Shown: positions 17,101 to 25,549, counted from the first letter of the stretch. The stretch is DNA of 64,000 bases from JBCAXA01 sp039183535 (GCA_039183535.1 JBCDBO010000001.1:73148-137147); one strand, 5' to 3'. The notes: a model not told the origin generated them from the sequence alone. Made by a program: numbers and translations.

Positions 17101-17397
17101 GTCGTTCTGAGCGCGTGTGAAACGGCTGTTGGGGAATACATTCGCAGTGAAGGGCCGATGAGTATTGCCAACGCGTTTTTGCAACAAGGTTCTGACCATG
17201 TCGTGGCCACACTGTGGAAAGTAGCAGATCGATCGACGGCCGAGCTGATGACGCGTTTCTACGAACAGCTCCTCAACGCAGGCCAGTCACCAGCTGCGGC
17301 GCTGCAAGCCGCGCAGCAGCAGATGAAGTCCTCCCGACGTTGGCGCCACCCCTACTACTGGGCGGGCTTTACAGCGACCACGATCGCGGTGAATTAG
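14188..17397 (+). CDS. Exported TPR-CHAT domain protein (caspase-like peptidase fold)
   Basis: The 1069-residue product begins with a signal peptide (1-21, cleavage after SASA). A beta-sandwich resembling the pre-peptidase C domain lies at about 25-115. Many TPR-like repeats cover 150-560, then a coiled region, and a CHAT domain occupies about 700-1065. The CHAT catalytic dyad is intact: His928 in HVAAHG and Cys977 in LSACETAVGE. CHAT proteins are relatives of caspases and separase that cleave partner proteins. It is the last gene of the sigma/anti-sigma operon, so it is probably an exported effector made under envelope or stress control. Its last 4 bases overlap the convergent lipoprotein gene. 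The partner is unknown. Confidence 0.9.
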   Translation: MPSLSRIVVALASVIAASASAQQSDFVELNIARDAPSSHAITLSAGRTYEVELEQLGINATMTIDSPDETTVGPFNSPLTDRGWETLWYTPVASGEHTVTVRAADESHKTGQVRLRVSAVELQPSEPPILIALTRTAAGRFDTTEERIAALRVFSQAREQLKNARWRRASAFFDHAIAHLHELAERPSEAVAAYARAASAYEQLGARENALWAQYRQASMETFRDNYAASRQLLRAMLSPAIDLGEPSLISATQNYIGVNHYYEGDFDAANQWIRQSLATIEPTGRAHEQATTLYNLAWIRLQAGEAVAALDYFNQALAMDESLGDIDAQIDTRVSIATTYRDMGDCGGAIHQLTDALALTHQHSKKRQLARIHNRAASCYSTLGDFRASTALLRQALEYAKQTENHREHADALYLLGDDAYATGALEDALRLYQAALQARLDIDDHEGVLRCRIRLGDVLLSLGRLDEAAQQLDSAELAFGEIRTISGEADHALVIDKLRHRNGDDKGATTALAGAMRRYQSLHDNVGQLLTYLALAAIDSADDTAQRRAYLDAAIELAEKPHGHVVRPELRARYRARLAEVYFQRAALDVAAFEETTDERPAAESFVAINRGQAQTLAEQRLRRPDEQLVIDAALQDLQRRLTTKLVALKEAIDNANSPERVTNQLRADIELLQLTIDGAASKLEHADTQRIAPINVDAVAALQARLSPGTALLQYSLSESVGFVWLVDRNRVSVKRLTNTEQISADARALHAAITQRRPYRKIAARLSETLLPFLTDNDYRRLSIVPDGPLHYVPFAALPHPSTGQALIDSIELQLRPNGLLLDEAYSPVAIESVAVLADAIYSAADPRLNDSTQDPATQPLLAALGATRSRPTTRLPFSAVEAEAITKLAGDAVVSTATGASVTQAMLAAQLASRPDLLHVAAHGIVDMEHSGLSGLVLSAFTADGTPTNEFLSVPEIYRLGSTPTVVVLSACETAVGEYIRSEGPMSIANAFLQQGSDHVVATLWKVADRSTAELMTRFYEQLLNAGQSPAAALQAAQQQMKSSRRWRHPYYWAGFTATTIAVN

Positions 17398-18149
17398 CCG
17401 CCGCGGCCGTGGATACGCCCGTTGTGGGACTTTTTGGCAGACTCAGCCCAGTAATCACTTAGTGTTGGGTACGCGAGCAGCCAGTTCTGAACATCGCCGA
17501 ACACCGCCCAGTTTTTGTTCTCGAAGGCTTTACGAAATACCCGCTCGCCGTCGTCACTAAGCCCTTGTTTCGCGAAATCGAAAAGAGTCCGATACGGCGG
17601 ATCGTCCTCATCACTGACCCGACCGAGAAAGACCTGAGTTTCTTTGTATGCGTCTTGGTCATTGCAGGTATCTTGATCACAGTAGCGGATATCAAAATTC
17701 ACCAGCCAGATGAAATGCTTGTGATCTTCGTCATTGCCAGCATTTTTTAGTGTCGTATAGCTAACCGCGAAGGCCACATCGACTTGCAGTTCGCCACCGA
17801 AATACCGGTATTGTTTTGCTTCGCTGCACGGAAACTGGGCGACGTCGGCCCAATTCTTACGAAACTCCGCTCGATTCTTCGCCGCCGTAACCTCTAGCTT
17901 ACTTGCCGATGAGAACGTGAACTGCATTCGCTTGTCATTGTCATTCTCGGGTGCGTGGAACAGATCGTTGATGTGTGGCTTGCTGGTCATTGGCTTAATC
18001 ACGTCAGCGACGTACCAACTCGAATCAAACGGCGCCGCGCAATAATCCGTACTGAGGACTTCACCTTCCTCTGTCACATGAAGGGTTGTTTGGCAACCAG
18101 CGATAAAAATCAATCCGCACGCCGTAACACTCTTTGGCCGCAATCCCAT
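17394..18149 (-). CDS. Hypothetical lipoprotein
   Basis: This 251-residue protein has a short signal ending in the lipobox IAGC (Cys at residue 19), so it should be anchored in a membrane facing the periplasm. The mature part is rich in aromatic and acidic residues with several cysteines (SEAKQY, RYCDQDTCNDQD) that could form disulfides. I do not recognise the family. ATG at 18149 directly precedes the signal. It is convergent with the CHAT gene with a 4-base stop overlap. No function can be given. Confidence 0.7.
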   Translation of the reverse strand: MGLRPKSVTACGLIFIAGCQTTLHVTEEGEVLSTDYCAAPFDSSWYVADVIKPMTSKPHINDLFHAPENDNDKRMQFTFSSASKLEVTAAKNRAEFRKNWADVAQFPCSEAKQYRYFGGELQVDVAFAVSYTTLKNAGNDEDHKHFIWLVNFDIRYCDQDTCNDQDAYKETQVFLGRVSDEDDPPYRTLFDFAKQGLSDDGERVFRKAFENKNWAVFGDVQNWLLAYPTLSDYWAESAKKSHNGRIHGRGG

Positions 18150-18304
18150 ACCCCGAGCTCCTTGTTGTTATTGGATTTTCCTCATCGTTACGCTGATGAG
18201 CACTTAGTATCCACCTGTCGTTCGGCGGGAGATCCTCTCAAGGGACCGGCTGACAGCAGCAATCGATACGCCACCCACGACAAAAGCCAGCGACCCGGTT
18301 GGAG

Positions 18305-19114
18305 CTAGCGAACCTGCGCCTCCCAGTTCCCCGAGCCGTCACTGGATGGGACGACCGAACACGAGGAGTCGCCAGCGCAGGCATTCATCGCGTTATTCCA
18401 ACTTTGCATGTTTTGAATCGATTGCATTTGCATCTGCATCGACATGGCTAGCATCGGGATAACGTAACCCTCAACCCAGGCGGAGAAGAACTCGTTCAAT
18501 CGCCGTGCCGCAGCGGGCAATGCCAGCGTGCCGTCTTCACGCATGTCGGCGCCAGGTGAGGCGGAGGCTTGCAGAAACTTCACGGCCACCACCGCATAAC
18601 CACCCAACGCTTCGAACGCTGGTATTGGCGCCATAAACGCATGTACGCCAGTGGACGGTGCGCCATCGCCGCTGCCGCCGTACAACAACAATCCAATACC
18701 ACGTGCACGCTGACCAGCAAGCTCACCGGTAACGACGACAACATCCACGGACGATTCTGGGTGCGAGTCGAGCACTTTCATCGCGGCAGGATTACCGGGC
18801 GCATGTACGGCAACCGCAACGTTCTTCATGCCAGCGCGCTCGAAAGCGGTTGTCGCGACCTTGTTCGGGTCTGTGCCAGGTTCGTGAATGAGCCACAACT
18901 CGGCGCCAGCAAACTCCGCTCGGGCCGGAACCGCACGCTCTTTCATATTGCTAACGGTTGGCTTGGCAGCACGCCAGTGCTGCAACTGCCGATTGCCCTG
19001 CTGGTCTTCGACAGCAATCGCTGCCTGATTCGGCAACGGCGCATCACCTAACGTGATGGTTGGCAAAGACGCGGCGACTAACACCGCAATCCATCGCGTA
19101 GTCCCTTTGCTCAT
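18305..19114 (-). CDS. Hypothetical exported protein
   Basis: The protein has 269 residues. The ATG at 19114 is chosen because an AAGGGAG ribosome-binding site lies 6 bases upstream; the frame extends 8 codons further to a TTG without such a site. A signal peptide (residues 1-24, ending LGDA) is followed by an alpha/beta region with a VVVVTGELAG strand-loop (about 124-133) and a Met/Gln-rich C-terminal segment (MSMQMQMQSIQNMQSW near 225). It has no recognised domain. It sits in a run of exported proteins, upstream of the lipoprotein gene on the same strand. Function unknown. Confidence 0.68.
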   Translation of the reverse strand: MSKGTTRWIAVLVAASLPTITLGDAPLPNQAAIAVEDQQGNRQLQHWRAAKPTVSNMKERAVPARAEFAGAELWLIHEPGTDPNKVATTAFERAGMKNVAVAVHAPGNPAAMKVLDSHPESSVDVVVVTGELAGQRARGIGLLLYGGSGDGAPSTGVHAFMAPIPAFEALGGYAVVAVKFLQASASPGADMREDGTLALPAAARRLNEFFSAWVEGYVIPMLAMSMQMQMQSIQNMQSWNNAMNACAGDSSCSVVPSSDGSGNWEAQVR

Positions 19115-19189
19115 TCCAGCTCCCTTCCGGACTCCCAATTATCGGCGGCTACGGTCGCTGCCTGGCCGCTCTATCGCTACGATAGCGTA

Positions 19190-19654
19190 ATGAGTGAACA
19201 TCGAGCTAGTCGAGTTCTCGCTGCTGCGGCGCTACTGTTGACCGTACTGCCGCCGTTCATTTTCAGCGTGGTCGCACTTACAGCGGGAATGACCGTAGGC
19301 GAGACACTGACGTCAGTCGCCGAGCAATACAGTCGACCGCGCGTGAACCTTGCTGTGCTAACGGCGCTAGGCTTTGTTCCGCTGTTGTTGTTGGGTGTGT
19401 GGCTAGCTGGCCGGCGCCTGCTTATTGGGACGTGGCAGGGAGCAGGCGCCTACGCATGGTCGGCATCGGTGGCAACGTTGTTGATCGTTGTTTTCATGCA
19501 CAGCGAGTATTGGCCAACGTACCTACCCGCTCGTGTGCCCGCAGGATTCCCGCATGGCCTCGAATTCACCATCGGTCCGTTCGTTTTCGGACCGATAGCT
19601 GTTGTCATTAGTTGTATCGCCGTCGCGCTGTATCGGCGAAGCCGTAAAAACTAA
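19190..19654 (+). CDS. Small integral membrane protein
   Basis: This 154-residue protein has four hydrophobic helices at about 9-32, 53-74, 84-102 and 126-147. No catalytic or binding motif is visible and I do not recognise the family. The ATG is at 19190. It is divergent from the exported protein gene at 18305-19114 and convergent with the haloperoxidase gene. The 48 bases that separate it from the haloperoxidase stop are GC-rich and could form a weak hairpin. Confidence 0.62.
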   Translation: MSEHRASRVLAAAALLLTVLPPFIFSVVALTAGMTVGETLTSVAEQYSRPRVNLAVLTALGFVPLLLLGVWLAGRRLLIGTWQGAGAYAWSASVATLLIVVFMHSEYWPTYLPARVPAGFPHGLEFTIGPFVFGPIAVVISCIAVALYRRSRKN

Positions 19655-19702
19655 ACGCAGCGCCGCGGTTTCCGCAAGCCGCGACGCCGCGCCTAGGTCA
19701 CG

Positions 19703-21805
19703 CTACAAGTCTTCCGATAACTCCTGCCCACTGACGTGTCGCAGCCACCAGTCTCTTGGTGACACAGCATGGCCATCCGCATCGATGACCGACAACGACG
19801 GGCAACTGCCCGCCTCGCCGGACAAGGTCACGTAGTCGCCATCGAACGATTTAAAGGTCGTCTCAACAGCATCACCGTAAGTCGGCGCCTGCTCTAACAA
19901 GATGCCCACGGCAATTCGCTCACCCATTCGCATCGAGTCGTAGTAGTCCGAGTAGTAGTGGACACCGGCCATGTTGCGGCCGATCGAAATGTTGGCCGCT
20001 AATTTGTCGAGCTCGCCTTGCACCGTCAGCGGTCCTTTGGTCTTACGATCTTTAACGAGTTTCGACCCATCATGGTTCGGCACGTACACAATCGGTTGAC
20101 CGTCACCATCAACCAAGGGACGCTCAATCGTACTGTTGCAATCGGTGAACATCTCAAAGAAGGCCTTCAGCATCGTGACGCAGCCACCTGCAACAGTAGC
20201 GTGCCCAGCACCGTACGCTGGATGCATCGGCGAGCCTTCCGGAAAGGCCATTGGCAGTAACAAGTTGCACTTTTTGAAGGCCGCGGCGGACGAACACGCA
20301 TCCGGACGACCACCGTCTTTGCATTTCACAGGCCGCATCTTCGCCATGGCGTGCGAATTCTGATCTGCGTTGTGTCGAACGATCGCATCGCAAAGCTCAG
20401 CCGGAATCTCATTCAACATATCGATGAAGCCGCCGCCCGCGCAGCCCGTCTTATCGGCAGCCCCAAGGCAAGCCAGCGTCAATCGGCCGCCCAGGGTCTC
20501 TGGACGCGCGCGGCGGTGGTAATTGAATTTCTGCCGGCGCACAGCTTTCAGACAACGGGTTGCCACTTCAGTAACCAGCGACAAGATATGCGGTCCACCG
20601 AACGTGGCGAACGCGTCGCGACGCATCGACGGGCTTGGCTCTGGGAATCCTTTCGACGGCGGTATCCCGAGACCCAACATGATCAAGCATGCATTGAGGT
20701 ACGCCTCATACAGCGCATCGAAGTGAACGTAGGTCGCAAGATCACGTGGCGTCGTAATGAAGCGCCGCTTGGCCTCGAATTGATCGGCGCCTCTGAAGTT
20801 AGCGCCGTTTTGCACATCGAGCCATGAGTTCCACGTTGTCATGTAATCCAAACAATTCTTGGCCGACACGGTGCGCTGATCGATGCTGACCGAGCCGTAC
20901 GGGATGAAGCCGTCGACGAGATCGAACGCGGCCGACGTTCCTGGGAAGCTGGACGTACCGCCACCACGGCCCGCTAAGGATCCAGCACCGACCAACATGA
21001 ACTGCGAGATGTAAGGCCCAACCAACGCACCTTTGGTCGATCCACGGAACGCTGTCGCTGGCGTTAGCCCACCGTCGATGGACTGCGTGCGCGCAAAACG
21101 GCGACGATATTCGAATCGGTTTAAGCCATTACCATCGACCGTATGCGGCGTCGACGATTGCACGTGCTTGCCGGAGTAGAACGGCATTGCGTTCAACGCT
21201 TTAACGACATGCGCTGCGCTAAGCTCCGCCTTCGTGTCCTTCTTCCCGTCGCAGAGTTTTTTGTCGCCGCCGTCGCAGATCGTTGTGAATGGCACGTCGC
21301 GCAGGATAGCTAGGCCATAGACCTCCGCCATTTCCGCCGCGAGCTCACTCGAGCCGACACGGGGCGCTGGCGCCATACCGACAGCGCCAGCATCAGGCCC
21401 TTGTAATTCATAAACGTGCCCGGCTCGCGGGCTTTCCCAGCCGCGCCACTTCGTTTTATCGCGGCCGACTTTGCAGCTGAATTTGACCTTTCGGTCAGCG
21501 GCCGAGACAACCTGTTTTTCGAACAGCGTTGGGTCAGGGGCGTTAATCGCTTCAACATAGCAGCGGTAGTCTTCATCGTGAGCGAGTAAGCCGTTGTTGT
21601 CGTGCAGCAGCCCTTTGGTGAAATTGGCTGGGTATTCCGGTCCGTGGTCAGCTTCCTCACTGTTCGATCGAGTCAGCGCTTGCGGATTCAATCGGGAAAT
21701 TTCAGTGGATAGATCCCTAACCGATTTGGCAATCCTCGCTCGCTCGGAGCCAGCCGGATCGGGTTCAGCGAAAGGCAGTTTGCGTGGCATCGTTTTGCCT
21801 GACAT
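19703..21805 (-). CDS. Vanadium-dependent haloperoxidase
   Basis: This 700-residue enzyme should oxidise halides with peroxide, using bound vanadate. The vanadate pocket of the algal-type family is visible: Lys and Arg eight residues apart in KFNYHRRARP (about 426), a Gly-His in YGAGHAT (about 533), and Arg and His six residues apart in RNMAGVH (about 612-618). These spacings match algal bromoperoxidases. The Ser that normally precedes Gly-His is Ala here, which may affect halide preference. ATG at 21805 is chosen for its strong AAGGAGG site; the frame is open to 22018 but without one. No signal peptide is seen. It stands alone, with DUF1838 genes nearby. Which halide it uses is unknown. Confidence 0.9.
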   Translation of the reverse strand: MSGKTMPRKLPFAEPDPAGSERARIAKSVRDLSTEISRLNPQALTRSNSEEADHGPEYPANFTKGLLHDNNGLLAHDEDYRCYVEAINAPDPTLFEKQVVSAADRKVKFSCKVGRDKTKWRGWESPRAGHVYELQGPDAGAVGMAPAPRVGSSELAAEMAEVYGLAILRDVPFTTICDGGDKKLCDGKKDTKAELSAAHVVKALNAMPFYSGKHVQSSTPHTVDGNGLNRFEYRRRFARTQSIDGGLTPATAFRGSTKGALVGPYISQFMLVGAGSLAGRGGGTSSFPGTSAAFDLVDGFIPYGSVSIDQRTVSAKNCLDYMTTWNSWLDVQNGANFRGADQFEAKRRFITTPRDLATYVHFDALYEAYLNACLIMLGLGIPPSKGFPEPSPSMRRDAFATFGGPHILSLVTEVATRCLKAVRRQKFNYHRRARPETLGGRLTLACLGAADKTGCAGGGFIDMLNEIPAELCDAIVRHNADQNSHAMAKMRPVKCKDGGRPDACSSAAAFKKCNLLLPMAFPEGSPMHPAYGAGHATVAGGCVTMLKAFFEMFTDCNSTIERPLVDGDGQPIVYVPNHDGSKLVKDRKTKGPLTVQGELDKLAANISIGRNMAGVHYYSDYYDSMRMGERIAVGILLEQAPTYGDAVETTFKSFDGDYVTLSGEAGSCPSLSVIDADGHAVSPRDWWLRHVSGQELSEDL

Positions 21806-22083
21806 ATCGTCCTCCTTGGCATCACTACTCTGTCTGCATGCACCGCTCGCGAGCGCACAGACGCACATCCTGAGAAACCTATGTGCCGGTCGCTCGACGC
21901 TTATCTCAGGGTCGTAAAGCGAGCACCGACTCAGTAGCGAATCGACGGCGACGAACAACGCAGACAGCCCTGTCCTGGCGCGATCGCCGCGTCGCACCGA
22001 CCCATGCCGAATGGTCATAGCTCAAGACGTGGATAAGCCGGGTGCGGTATGGTCGAGCCGTCAATCAACGTGGAGCTCGCCCA

Positions 22084-22944
22084 ATGAGCGATCAGCCCCT
22101 CCGACTTTCCCGCCGCGCCGCGCTGACCGGAGCCGCGGGTATTGCGCTCTACGCGACCATGACGTCGGTTGCTAAAAGCAAAGCGCAACGCTCGTTCGTA
22201 CCGAATTTCGAGGACCCTGCAGAGGCGCTACGCGCCCACGTTAAGCTCGTTGGGAGCCTCGCTGATGAGCCAGTGATCTCGTTCTATCGGCTAAATATTT
22301 ACGCCGATATGCACGACGGTAATTTTGTGCCGATGTTCACGATGAACAACTTGTTGATCGACAAATGGACGCGCAAAAGCGACACCGAGTTTCAAATGCT
22401 GAAGTATGAAGCGGGTTACTTCACTGCCATAGACAGCTACGAACCACTCGCATCGTTTAAGCATCTACTCACCGGTGAGGACACGCCGATCAGCAATTTT
22501 CGCTTAGGTCCTGTGCCACGCGGATATTCGACCGATGGCTATACGGTGATGGGGTATCACCCTAACCCGCTGCCACTTGAAGTTATCGGCGACCGTGTTT
22601 TCCTGGCAACGCAGTCAATCGAATCGTCGCCCGATTTTGCCGACCCAACAAAAACCCGGTACACCAACTCATTTATGACCTACTCGGCCACACTCGCCGA
22701 TATGCAGAACGAGTCTCTTGCCGCCGCGCCGGTCCATGCGCAGCTACAGAACAAAACAGCGTGGCTGCCGTGGATGAATATGGGTGAACACCCTGGCGGC
22801 ACCGTTGTGCGCGGTTTTGGGTCCAAAGTGGCCTCGCTCGATGCGCTACCAAACGGTGTGTTGCGAGGCTTTGAAGAAAATGTTCCGCAGATCCTCGATA
22901 TTGAGAATTGGGGCGGTTTCGTGTCTGAACTGATTGAAGCCTAA
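22084..22944 (+). CDS. DUF1838 family protein, Tat-type signal
   Basis: This 286-residue protein starts with a Tat-like signal (LSRRAALTGAAGIALYA at about 8-24). The rest matches DUF1838: an N-terminal FYRLNIYADMHDG segment, repeated beta strands, and a C-terminal WLPWMNMGEHPGG motif near 233-245. DUF1838 proteins are exported and of unknown function. ATG at 22084 has a GGAG site; the frame continues upstream to a GTG at 22042 without one. It is divergent from the haloperoxidase gene and convergent with a second DUF1838 gene. Confidence 0.83.
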   Translation: MSDQPLRLSRRAALTGAAGIALYATMTSVAKSKAQRSFVPNFEDPAEALRAHVKLVGSLADEPVISFYRLNIYADMHDGNFVPMFTMNNLLIDKWTRKSDTEFQMLKYEAGYFTAIDSYEPLASFKHLLTGEDTPISNFRLGPVPRGYSTDGYTVMGYHPNPLPLEVIGDRVFLATQSIESSPDFADPTKTRYTNSFMTYSATLADMQNESLAAAPVHAQLQNKTAWLPWMNMGEHPGGTVVRGFGSKVASLDALPNGVLRGFEENVPQILDIENWGGFVSELIEA

Positions 22945-22952
22945 TCGGCTCG

Positions 22953-22979
22953 CCCCCGTGGCGGCAATCGCCACGGGGG
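22953..22979. terminator. Bidirectional hairpin between convergent DUF1838 genes
   Basis: Perfect 11-bp arms CCCCCGTGGCG and CGCCACGGGGG with a 5-base loop (GCAAT) lie between the two convergent stops. A T-run is lacking on both sides, but the stem is very stable and fits termination of both genes. Confidence 0.75.
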
Positions 22980-22995
22980 TCGAACCGGTAACGCG

Positions 22996-24015
22996 TTACA
23001 ACGGCGGTGCTGGCTTTTGCTCGCGCGCGTAATTCTCGAGACTCGACAAACTGGGCTCCACCCACTCCGTTGGTGCATCGAAATAGTCGGGGTAGTGCTT
23101 CTCGGCATAAGCCAAGACCTGCGGCGAGACCATACTTAAATCGTCGAATCCGCCCATCGCACCGACGTAGGTGATGTGGCCTGGCGCCTGACCCATCAGC
23201 ATCCACGGCAGCCATGGCGTAATGCGATTCCAGGTACCCGTGTAGGTCACCGATGTGCGGTCTGGGTCCTCAAGCTCTTCGCGACGGATTACGTAGCGGA
23301 ACATCTCGGAGACGCGGTTCATCGGGCCACTCGATTCGCGCGGCCATTTGTCCGGCTGCAACGCAGACGGATAGAACAGATGAATATCCGTCGCTAGGAC
23401 AACCGTGTCCTCACGCGTGATGTACCACGGGAAACGCAGCGGAATACGCGGCTTTTCCTCGAGCTTGTTAAGGCCGCCGTACGAGGGGCCTTTCGGATAA
23501 TACTGCTCGATCAGATGGTTAAAGGGGTCATTGGCGACCGGCACAACACGAACGGTCTCGCCGGTGTATGGGTTGTCGTACGTCTCCATGACCTCGCCGG
23601 TGCGAAGATCTTTATAGAAGACCAGCTCTCGTAGCAGCTTTTTGTACGACCCGTCGCCGTTGTCGAGTAGGCGTGCTGCTGAGAATCCCTCGAAACCCAT
23701 GAGCGGTTTCACAGGCTCGTTATCGCGCACGCCGAGCACGCTTCCTGAATACCAGCCGTATTTGACCTTGCCGAAATCGAGATCGGCCTGTAAACGCGCA
23801 AATGCATCGCGATTCCACGTACCCACTTTAAATTTCTCGGGCAACGTGGCATCAAAACTTGGCGCTTCACTGCCGGCCATCGCGACCGATTGCATGGAGC
23901 CGGGTCCTTGTGCGCAACCGGACAATATGGCGCTGCCAGCGCCAGCGCCCGCCATCATGAAGTCGCGGCGTCCAAAACGCCGTCCGGCACGGTTGTTGTT
24001 CGTCTCGTCGGTCAT
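22996..24015 (-). CDS. DUF1838 family Tat lipoprotein
   Basis: The protein has 339 residues. The signal combines a Tat motif (GRRDFMM near 16-22) with a lipobox (LSGC near 34), so it is probably folded before export and lipid-anchored. The mature part is a second DUF1838 protein: GWYSGSVLGVRDNEPVKPLMGFEG, a Tyr/Pro-rich middle and WLPWMLMGQAPGH near 278-290, matching WLPWMNMGEHPGG of the convergent neighbour. ATG at 24015 has a CGAGGAA site. The two DUF1838 proteins are remote paralogs and may act together. Function unknown. Confidence 0.83.
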   Translation of the reverse strand: MTDETNNNRAGRRFGRRDFMMAGAGAGSAILSGCAQGPGSMQSVAMAGSEAPSFDATLPEKFKVGTWNRDAFARLQADLDFGKVKYGWYSGSVLGVRDNEPVKPLMGFEGFSAARLLDNGDGSYKKLLRELVFYKDLRTGEVMETYDNPYTGETVRVVPVANDPFNHLIEQYYPKGPSYGGLNKLEEKPRIPLRFPWYITREDTVVLATDIHLFYPSALQPDKWPRESSGPMNRVSEMFRYVIRREELEDPDRTSVTYTGTWNRITPWLPWMLMGQAPGHITYVGAMGGFDDLSMVSPQVLAYAEKHYPDYFDAPTEWVEPSLSSLENYAREQKPAPPL

Positions 24016-24325
24016 CGATTTTCCTCGAAGCAGGATACTGAAGTGAGGCCGCGGCAAGCGGCTGCGCGATTATTTTATCAGTCGATTATCAATGAGTTGG
24101 TCGCCAAAAAGCATATGAATTGGTTATGCCTGCAGCCAACGAATTGATAGCAAGCGGCACCAGTGCGCGCTTGCTCGCAGCATCTACGGAGCCGTCGGAC
24201 AGGCTGCGTCAAAGAGCAAGCGCATTGGCGAACACTTGTCAGACTCAGGAGCCATTCCGATTGGTTATTACTGCCATCGGTGATCGCTTGTCGCTATTCG
24301 AAACGCAAACCTAGAATCACCGGCA
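24016..24325. other. Intergenic region with a likely promoter for the monooxygenase operon
   Basis: This 310-base divergent region separates the DUF1838 lipoprotein from the flavin monooxygenase. Its left half is AT-rich (24061-24135). Its right end carries the promoter described at 24288-24317. No other gene or stable hairpin was seen. Confidence 0.5.
24288..24317 (+). promoter_or_regulatory. Sigma70-like promoter of the monooxygenase operon
   Basis: TTGTCG (-35) at 24288-24293 and TAGAAT (-10) at 24312-24317 are spaced 18 bases apart. Transcription should start near 24324, 1-3 bases before the ATG at 24326, implying a leaderless mRNA or use of the ATG at 24344. Confidence 0.55.
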
Positions 24326-25522
24326 ATGAACACGGACAGACGCATGCAAAGCCCACACGACTGCGTCATCGTCGGCGCGGGCCTAGGCGGACTCGCGATG
24401 GCGTTGACGCGCGCACGATTTGGGGAGCGCTCGGTCGTGCTGGAGTCGGCGGCGGAACTGGGCGAGGTTGGTGCGGGAATCTCGCTGCCGCCGAACGCAC
24501 TGAAAATTCTTTGGCGGCTTGGACTCAAAGAGGCTCTGGCGCCGCATATCAGCGTCCCAGAACAAGGTGAGATCCGCCGGGGCGATACAGGTCGACTGCT
24601 CGCCGAGGTCCCGTTCGGTACACCGCTCATCGAACGTTACGGGGCGCCATTCGCACAAGTGCATCGGGCCGATTTGCATCGCTGCCTGCTGGATACGACA
24701 TTGGCGACCAATCTTGTTGAGATCCGCACCAACCATGCCGTTAGCGACGCACAAACGCTCGACGGAACAGTGACGCTGACAACCCAGCAGGGCCAGCAGA
24801 TTTCGGCGCGAGCCGTCATCGGCTGCGATGGCATCCGCTCGACGCTTCGCGCACTGCACTTTAATCAAGGACCACCTCGCTTCACGCGTCACGTAGCCTG
24901 GCGTTGCCTGATCCCGATCGATCGGCTACCGAGCGCGCTGCAAGCGCGCCGTTCCATCGTTCACGTCATGGACCATCGGATGCTGGTCCACTACCCGGTC
25001 CGTAACGGATCGTTACTGAATTGCGTAGCGTTCGTCGGCGAAATGGACTGGTCGGTCGAGAGCTGGCATGAAGCCGGCGATGTTAATGAGTTACTCGGCT
25101 ACTTTTCGGCGTTTCGCGAGGAATGCCAGCAGGTCCTCACCGCCATACCGGCCGATGCCTGTCACCGATGGGCGATCTATGACCGTGAGCCGATGCAGAC
25201 CTGGACAACCGCTCGCATCGCACTGCTGGGTGATGCCGCGCATCCGATGCCACCGTACATGGGACAAGGTGCCGCGATGGCGATTGAAGATGCCTTCGTT
25301 TTGGCGACGGCGATGCACGGCCACGACCGCGTGGATGATGCGTTCGTCGAGTACCAGCAACACCGCACGAAACGTGCGAATGCGACGCTTGAGGAGTCCC
25401 GGGCCGCCGGGCGGCGCTTTCAAGACCCCGGTGCCGATACGGACCGGTTTGACGACGACCAAGCGCTGCGGTCCGAGCAGATGTTCGGCTACGAACCGTC
25501 GTCGCCATTAACGTACCACTAG
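24326..25522 (+). CDS. FAD-dependent aromatic monooxygenase (salicylate-hydroxylase-like)
   Basis: This 398-residue class A flavoprotein hydroxylase should use NAD(P)H and O2 to hydroxylate a ring compound in the cytoplasm. The three family signatures are present: the dinucleotide loop GAGLGG at 17-22, the DG motif GCDGIRS near 167, and the GD motif LLGDAAHPMPPYMGQGA near 300. It is the first gene of a four-gene operon (27-base gap to the methyltransferase). The ATG at 24326 lies almost at the predicted transcript start. ATG at 24344 is an alternative start. The substrate is unknown. Confidence 0.9.
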   Translation: MNTDRRMQSPHDCVIVGAGLGGLAMALTRARFGERSVVLESAAELGEVGAGISLPPNALKILWRLGLKEALAPHISVPEQGEIRRGDTGRLLAEVPFGTPLIERYGAPFAQVHRADLHRCLLDTTLATNLVEIRTNHAVSDAQTLDGTVTLTTQQGQQISARAVIGCDGIRSTLRALHFNQGPPRFTRHVAWRCLIPIDRLPSALQARRSIVHVMDHRMLVHYPVRNGSLLNCVAFVGEMDWSVESWHEAGDVNELLGYFSAFREECQQVLTAIPADACHRWAIYDREPMQTWTTARIALLGDAAHPMPPYMGQGAAMAIEDAFVLATAMHGHDRVDDAFVEYQQHRTKRANATLEESRAAGRRFQDPGADTDRFDDDQALRSEQMFGYEPSSPLTYH

Positions 25523-25549
25523 AGCCTGCCATTAACGACGAGAAAATCG

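Noticed and set aside
18181..18200. Six-base inverted repeat CTCATC/GATGAG between the lipoprotein and the exported-protein genes
   Set aside because: Too short and with an 8-base loop; such repeats are expected by chance.
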